Assembly: GCA_903845115.1 (NCBI GenBank)
Contig: CAIMWE010000239.1
Location: 1 to 46,344 of the forward strand
Origin: an uncultured Acidobacteriota bacterium
GTDB taxonomy: Bacteria > Acidobacteriota > Thermoanaerobaculia > UBA5066
Length of the DNA stretch: 46,344 nt
Reading direction: 5' to 3'
Below the pieces are notes generated by a model. The model was not told where the DNA came from. It searched no databases and saw only the letters and a list, made by a program, of their open reading frames with translations. Within the stretch, counting starts at the first letter, position 1; every line of letters begins with the position of its first letter. Shown here piece after piece: positions 42,061 to 46,344 of this stretch. Both the position numbers and the translations under genes were made by a program.

Positions 42061-44142
42061 ATGACCTTGGAAGCCGCTCCCGCTGAGGTCCGGAAGGAAA
42101 TCCGCCGCCAGCGGCGGTTCCCGTCCACCCTCGGCCTGGCGATCGTCGCGGCCTCGGTCGCCGCCCTCCTCGCGGCGGCGCCGGCTGCGGCCTTCGACAG
42201 CAAGGGGCACAACGTCATCGAGGCCCTCGCGTACCGGACCCTCGTCGAGGGGCGCGACGGCCAGCCGCCGCGGCCAGACGTCCTGCGCGACCTGCTGAAC
42301 GACGGGGCGCTCGAGCCCCCCACCTGCTTCGGCGCTCCGAGCCCCAGGTCGCGCCTCTGCGTCGACGCCGACCACGAGAACCCGCTCCTCCTCTGGCCCC
42401 AGCCGCGGACCGACCGCCCGGACGCCTTCTTCCGGCGCCAGTTCAGCGACCCGGGGCAGTGCTTCCACTACATGGCGATGCTCGCGGATGCCCAGTCGGA
42501 TCCGTTCCCGGGGACCGGCATCCCGCGCGCCCTGGCGACCCGCGCGGTGGTCCGCTGCAACGACCTCCTCGACAACCTCCTCCGGCAGGTCGTCGTGGAC
42601 GGCGGCCCTGGAGTGCGCAAGAGCGGGAACGGCCTCTACGAGATGATGCACGCGGTGGCCGACTCGTTCTCGAGGGCCCACACGGAACGCGACGGGAGCG
42701 GGGACGTCGACTACCTGCGCGTCTGGAAACCGATCGAGAAGCTGGTGAAACTCCCGACCGAGCGCTCGAAGGGGATCCCGCCTGCCGTCTTCCACGTCTG
42801 GGACGACCACCGGGACAAGACGTACGTGACGGAAGGGGAGCCGGGCCGCTGCGAGAAGCGGGCCGACCAACCGTACGACGTCCCCTACGAGTGCCTCTCG
42901 GCGGAGGGAGACCGGGCTCGGCGGGCCCTCGCCGAGCTGATCGTCCTCGTCCGCGACCTCCGCCTCGCCCAGCAGGGGGCCACGCCGGGCACGGACACCC
43001 ATCCGGAGAGAGCGGACGTCTGGCAGGCCTACCGGACGAAGTGGTTCACGGCGGTCCACCTCTGCTCGGGGGCCGAGTGCGACGAGCGCCAGCAGGCGGA
43101 CGTCGAGCCGGGGCGCTACTCCCTCCTCGGCCCCTTCCTCCGGACCAACCCGACCGCCCACTACTCCGAGCTGGGCGTGGAGGGGAACGTCCTGAAGTTC
43201 TCGGAGGCCTTCAATCCTTTCGTCTACTCGGTCGTCGCCTCCGCCGCCTGGCGGCGGTACAGGGACGGGAGCGACAGCGGGGTCTTCGGGCTCGGGATCG
43301 GCCTGACGCTGCCCGTCGGTTTCAAGACCGCCATCGGATTCACCCCTGCGGCCGTCCGGATGGTCGCCGGGGGGACCCATTCGGGGCCGGAGTTCGTCTC
43401 CCGGCTCCTCCGCTTCGACGTGAGGATCGGCGACGACCTCTTCGTGACGGTCGACGGGCCGGTCGAGGTCAACTGGCTCGAGCCGCGGGCGGAGTGGTCG
43501 ATCGCCGCCGGAGTGACCTGGGCGCTCCGCTCGTTCCGGATGGCCGGGGGCCCGATCGTCGAGCAGCACTCCGAGAGGGCCGACCGCCACGACGACGGCT
43601 GGACGCCCCCGGCCGCCCCGTACGGCCGGCTGGAGGGCCGCGCCACCACCCTCCGCCTCCTCACCACCTTCACCGTCGACGGGACCCCGGACACGGCGGT
43701 CGAGGGGCAGAAGTACGGCCTCGCCGCGCTCGGCGCCGAGCTGGCGTGGGACCGGGACGCGTGGGGAGGGAAGTTCGAGTGGGTACCGGCCGCCTCCCTC
43801 ACCGTCGGCACGCGGGCGACCTCCGGGGACTCCGCGTACCTGACGGGAGCCCTGGGAGCCTCCGTCCGGTGGTATTTCGCCAGGCCCCTGGGGCTTTCCT
43901 TCACCCCCGTCCGCATCGAGGGAGGACCGAAGGTCCGGGGGAACAGCGAGGCCGACGCCTCCCCCGGCGTCCACGGCGGCGCCGGGAGCCAGTACTACCT
44001 GCAGGCGGGCTCCCGCCTCGGGCTCGCCCTGAACACCGGGATCTTCGACCTCGTCGTGGAGGGGCCGACGCTCGCCTGGACCTCCACCCCGTACGCGGGC
44101 AAGGAGATCTTCAGCGTCCGCCTCGGGATCCAGCTCAACTAG
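42061..44142 (+). CDS. Predicted zinc phospholipase C/S1-P1 nuclease-like domain fused to an outer-membrane barrel
   Basis: 693 aa; ATG 42061 with GGAGGGG upstream. The signal peptide is predicted to be cut before F45. The N-terminal domain (about 45-320) is helical and keeps the ligand spacing of the trinuclear-zinc PLC/S1-P1 fold: GH at H50, VDADH (D104), FHYMAM (H136), H197-x3-D201-x5-H207, and H245-x3-D249. The mature N-terminal residue is Phe rather than the usual Trp. About 330-693 alternates in short strands typical of a barrel and ends FSVRLGIQLN. It may hydrolyse phospholipid or nucleic acid at the cell surface. The family call is from spacing, not overall similarity. Confidence 0.7.
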   Translation: MTLEAAPAEVRKEIRRQRRFPSTLGLAIVAASVAALLAAAPAAAFDSKGHNVIEALAYRTLVEGRDGQPPRPDVLRDLLNDGALEPPTCFGAPSPRSRLCVDADHENPLLLWPQPRTDRPDAFFRRQFSDPGQCFHYMAMLADAQSDPFPGTGIPRALATRAVVRCNDLLDNLLRQVVVDGGPGVRKSGNGLYEMMHAVADSFSRAHTERDGSGDVDYLRVWKPIEKLVKLPTERSKGIPPAVFHVWDDHRDKTYVTEGEPGRCEKRADQPYDVPYECLSAEGDRARRALAELIVLVRDLRLAQQGATPGTDTHPERADVWQAYRTKWFTAVHLCSGAECDERQQADVEPGRYSLLGPFLRTNPTAHYSELGVEGNVLKFSEAFNPFVYSVVASAAWRRYRDGSDSGVFGLGIGLTLPVGFKTAIGFTPAAVRMVAGGTHSGPEFVSRLLRFDVRIGDDLFVTVDGPVEVNWLEPRAEWSIAAGVTWALRSFRMAGGPIVEQHSERADRHDDGWTPPAAPYGRLEGRATTLRLLTTFTVDGTPDTAVEGQKYGLAALGAELAWDRDAWGGKFEWVPAASLTVGTRATSGDSAYLTGALGASVRWYFARPLGLSFTPVRIEGGPKVRGNSEADASPGVHGGAGSQYYLQAGSRLGLALNTGIFDLVVEGPTLAWTSTPYAGKEIFSVRLGIQLN

Positions 44143-44170
44143 TGAGAGCCGGAGGAGGCGGCCGCTCGTC

Positions 44171-44974
44171 TCAGGACGGCGGGGCGAAGCGAGCGTCGCT
44201 CAGGGGCGGGTTCACCTCGACCTTGTCCAGCACGACCCGGATCACCTGTGGCCGGCCGGTGGCCCTGACCTCGACGAGGTGGGAAAAGAGGATCCCGTCC
44301 GTCTTCCTGTAGTCGGTGAAGGTCGTCTCGATCCGGACCTGCTTCCCGCGCACCTGCCGGGTCCCTTCGGTCCGGACCAGGTTCGCGGATTTCACGTCGA
44401 CGTAGGCGGTGAGCACCCCTCCGCTCTTGAGGGTGAGCTTCAGCTTGTAGGTATCGAGGCCGTCGACGGCCTCCCGGCCGACGAACTCGACCTGGCTCCC
44501 CTTGTTCTTCCAGTCGACGAGAGGCCCGTCGATGTCGCCCTGCTCTCTCGTATCGACCAGGACATCGTCTGGCAGGGGCCGGGGGCCCTTCTCGCCTTCG
44601 AGCGGGGAGACCTTCCATCCATGCTGGCCGTCGGAGGCGAGGACGCTGGTGACGCCCTGGTTGGTGAACTCGAATCGAATCTTCCCGGGACGCTTGATCT
44701 CGCGCGTCACGAGCTCCTTCCGGCCCGGTCCCTTGATGACGTGCCCTTCCTGGCGCAGCGTCTGGAGGGCCCTCAGTCTCTCGATCCCACCCCGGGCCGT
44801 CACGTAGCGCTCGACGATCTCGTCGGCCGTCGGCGCGGGAGCGGCCTCCGTTCCGGGCACGGCCGACGCGCTCGACGCGGGAGGGGCAGTGCAGCCGCCG
44901 TGAACGGCCAGCAGGGCCGCGACGAGGGCGGCCGCGGTCAGGGGCCCGCGGGGGGGGCCGCCGCGCGGGCTCAT
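44171..44974 (-). CDS. LolA/LppX-like outer-membrane lipoprotein
   Basis: 267 aa; ATG 44974 overlaps the upstream stop as ATGA, with CGGAG about 8 nt before. A lipobox (AVHGGC, C28) predicts a lipoprotein. The mature part starts with PTADEIVERYVTARGGIERLRALQTLRQEG, the usual start of acidobacterial LolA-fold proteins, and continues as alternating beta strands (KIRFEFTNQGV, DTYKLKLTLKSGG, LVRTEG) expected of a half-barrel that holds a lipid. Proposed role: lipid or lipoprotein handling in the envelope. Coupled to the TPR protein upstream. Confidence 0.82.
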   Translation of the reverse strand: MSPRGGPPRGPLTAAALVAALLAVHGGCTAPPASSASAVPGTEAAPAPTADEIVERYVTARGGIERLRALQTLRQEGHVIKGPGRKELVTREIKRPGKIRFEFTNQGVTSVLASDGQHGWKVSPLEGEKGPRPLPDDVLVDTREQGDIDGPLVDWKNKGSQVEFVGREAVDGLDTYKLKLTLKSGGVLTAYVDVKSANLVRTEGTRQVRGKQVRIETTFTDYRKTDGILFSHLVEVRATGRPQVIRVVLDKVEVNPPLSDARFAPPS

Positions 44975-45684
44975 CTCGGAGCTCCGGCCGGCGGTGCCGG
45001 CTGGTTGATGGCTCCCGCATTGGGCCAGTACGCTCCGCCATAGCCCCACGCACTCCAGATGACGGGGTCGTTATTCATCCGGTCCCGTTCCTCCTGGGCG
45101 CGCTTCGCGTCGTCCTGCGCCCGCAACCGGTCCATGTTGGCCTTGAAATCCGCGTCCGAGGCGCGCTTGGCGGCGTCGTCGCGCGCCTGTTCCCTCGCGG
45201 CGGTGGACTGCGCCAGCTGCACCTCGGCGGGGGTCATCCACTCGCCGTCGTACTTCACGAAACCGCGGGCACGGTAGCTCTCCTCCTCGGTCAGCCATCG
45301 GCCGTTGACCATCACGAAGCCCAGCGCCTGCCTCGCCTCCGCGTCCCCGGGCGAGAGGGCGAGGACCCTCTGGTAGGCCGCGCGCGACTGGTTCGAAAGT
45401 CCCTTCGCCGAGGCCCACAGGGCCAGGTTCCGCCAGCCTTCGACATCCTGCGGTCCCAGCTTGCTCGCTCGCGTGTCGAAGTCTTCCAGGGACGAGGGGC
45501 CCTTCACGACCTGCTCGACCCGGTCCATCGAGACCCCCACGATTCCGTCCCCGACGTCCACGAGCACCTTGTCCGCGGTCTGCTCGACGATCCGGCCGGA
45601 GAGTCTGCCTCCCCCCTTGAGATACACCTCATCCGCGACGAGAAGTCCGGGCACCAGGAGGAGCAGGAGCGGGAGTTTTTTCAC
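44971..45684 (-). CDS. Exported TPR-type protein with N-terminal beta module
   Basis: 237 aa from GTG 45684 (GAGAG about 8 nt upstream); the longer opening to 45822 would bury the signal peptide. The signal segment KKLPLLLLLVPGLLVA is followed by a small beta domain (about 18-60: VYLKGGGRLSGRIVEQTADKV) like those seen at the start of many exported TPR proteins. A TPR-like pair (81-120, WASAKGLSNQSRAAYQRVLALSPGD) follows. Then the motif GxW(L/M)T occurs twice (NGRWLTEEE and DGEWMTPAE), followed by a charged coiled coil (157-205). Function unknown. Its stop overlaps the LolA-like gene. Confidence 0.8.
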   Translation of the reverse strand: MKKLPLLLLLVPGLLVADEVYLKGGGRLSGRIVEQTADKVLVDVGDGIVGVSMDRVEQVVKGPSSLEDFDTRASKLGPQDVEGWRNLALWASAKGLSNQSRAAYQRVLALSPGDAEARQALGFVMVNGRWLTEEESYRARGFVKYDGEWMTPAEVQLAQSTAAREQARDDAAKRASDADFKANMDRLRAQDDAKRAQEERDRMNNDPVIWSAWGYGGAYWPNAGAINQPAPPAGAPR

Positions 45685-45700
45685 GGCAGTCTCTCTCGAT

Positions 45701-45724
45701 CGGGCCGAGTGTGGGATCGGCCCG
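45701..45724. promoter_or_regulatory. Perfect 8-bp inverted repeat upstream of the TPR gene
   Basis: CGGGCCGA (45701-45708) and TCGGCCCG (45717-45724) are separated by 8 nt. The repeat ends 16 nt before the GTG start at 45684. It could be an operator or an mRNA hairpin that controls translation. Confidence 0.4.
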
Positions 45725-45912
45725 CTGGCGCTGTCAACTGGCGCGCGAAAATCACACCCGGACATCGCTTCGAGTCGAGATCCCGGTCGTGGAGAGGCCG
45801 GTTCTCCCCCTGGAGGTGCCATCGGGCCGCGCGACCACCTCTGCGGTTCAGACTCCGCCCGCCGCTCCGCGCGTGAGCCGCTGGCGGTTCTGGAACAAGG
45901 GGACCGGGGTCT

Positions 45913-46338
45913 TCAGGGAACCCAGGCTCCGAAGGGTGAGGTGACCCCGATCTTCACGGCGTAGAGCTGGTCCGTTTCGTTGAGGGCCCCCACCATGTTG
46001 CAGTTGTTGCTTCCCGCCAGGACCCAGAACCTCTCCACGGACCCCGTGGTGTCCCACTTCGTGCTCACGCCGTCCTCGTTGACCACGAAGGTCCCCGTGT
46101 CGCTCGGGGCCCCCGGCGGCAGGTTCGTCGTGGTGTTGTCCCACTTGTTCTGCGTCCATCGCACCTTGTTGCTGGCGTCGAAGTAGTAGTAGAAGGTCTG
46201 TGTCCTCCAGGTCACCGTCCACCAGCCCAGGAGCCACTGGGGAATGGGAAGGGCGGTCCCCGAGCCGAAATAGAGCGCGATGTCCAGCCACCCTACCAGC
46301 GCCTGCCAGTTGTAGGCTGCTCCGCCGTGAACCCGCAT
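45913..46338 (-). CDS. Unrecognised aromatic-rich protein, possibly 5'-truncated by the window edge
   Basis: 141 aa from ATG 46338, but the frame is still open over the last 6 nt of the window, so the true start may be outside. No ribosome site can be seen. The visible product is unusually rich in Trp, Tyr, Asn and Thr (for example WLLGWWTVTWRTQTFYYYFD and KWDNTTTNLPP) and looks like a small beta-rich domain. GC content is visibly lower than in neighbouring genes. No family recognised. The 228 bp between it and the TPR gene hold only the inverted repeat at 45701-45724. Confidence 0.55.
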   Translation of the reverse strand: MRVHGGAAYNWQALVGWLDIALYFGSGTALPIPQWLLGWWTVTWRTQTFYYYFDASNKVRWTQNKWDNTTTNLPPGAPSDTGTFVVNEDGVSTKWDTTGSVERFWVLAGSNNCNMVGALNETDQLYAVKIGVTSPFGAWVP

Positions 46339-46344
46339 CAGGCG

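Noticed and set aside
41889-42086. 65-residue frame between the small helical protein and the zinc hydrolase
   Set aside because: It overlaps both neighbours, lacks a ribosome site, and is Ala/Gly/Arg-rich like other shadows.
45461-45964. 167-residue plus-strand frame near the right edge
   Set aside because: It is antisense to the TPR gene and the edge gene, with Arg/Ser-rich noise composition.

Overview
The window is about 46 kb of very GC-rich, gene-dense DNA from a bacterium with two membranes: it encodes a TonB-dependent receptor, an OprB-type porin, a complete RND efflux pump with its outer-membrane channel, and several lipoproteins. The style of the exported proteins, especially a C-terminal beta-rich module shared by three of them, suggests an Acidobacteriota-like lineage (possibly Thermoanaerobaculia). 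That placement is an inference from style; no rRNA or tRNA gene is visible to test it.

Region 1 (1-10.3 kb) is built around exported hydrolases. A formylglycine-enzyme-like (FGE) protein runs off the left edge, and a secreted ADA2-type adenosine deaminase faces away from it. Then comes a leftward, translationally coupled operon: histidine kinase, PhoB/OmpR-type response regulator, and two tandem exported metallophosphoesterases. Both phosphoesterases and the FGE-like protein end in the same kind of C-terminal module. Together these genes could form an extracellular nucleotide/phosphoester scavenging set (inference).

Region 2 (10.5-16.6 kb) has an exported HEAT-repeat/cyclophilin fusion, followed by a ChvE/GguAB-type multiple-sugar ABC transporter (ATPase, permease, lipoprotein receptor). 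Region 3 (16.9-21.7 kb) is a receptor-to-c-di-GMP operon: TonB receptor, YfiR, and a CHASE8-HAMP-GGDEF-EAL enzyme. A convergent exported propeller-like protein follows.

Region 4 (24.3-32.7 kb) is a sugar PTS locus: an OprB porin, one polypeptide carrying EIIA-HPr-EI, and a PtsG-type EIICB with a second EIIB domain. A GAF-GAF sigma-54 activator is divergent from it. Region 5 (32.8-39.2 kb) has a STAS protein and a tripartite RND pump. Region 6 (39.2-46.3 kb) has phosphoglucomutase, two small exported helical proteins, a predicted zinc PLC/S1-P1 nuclease-like domain fused to an outer-membrane barrel, a TPR protein coupled to a LolA-like lipoprotein, and an unrecognised protein at the right edge.

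I saw no CRISPR array, insertion sequence, phage gene, rRNA or tRNA. Most long antisense reading frames here are GC-driven shadows.
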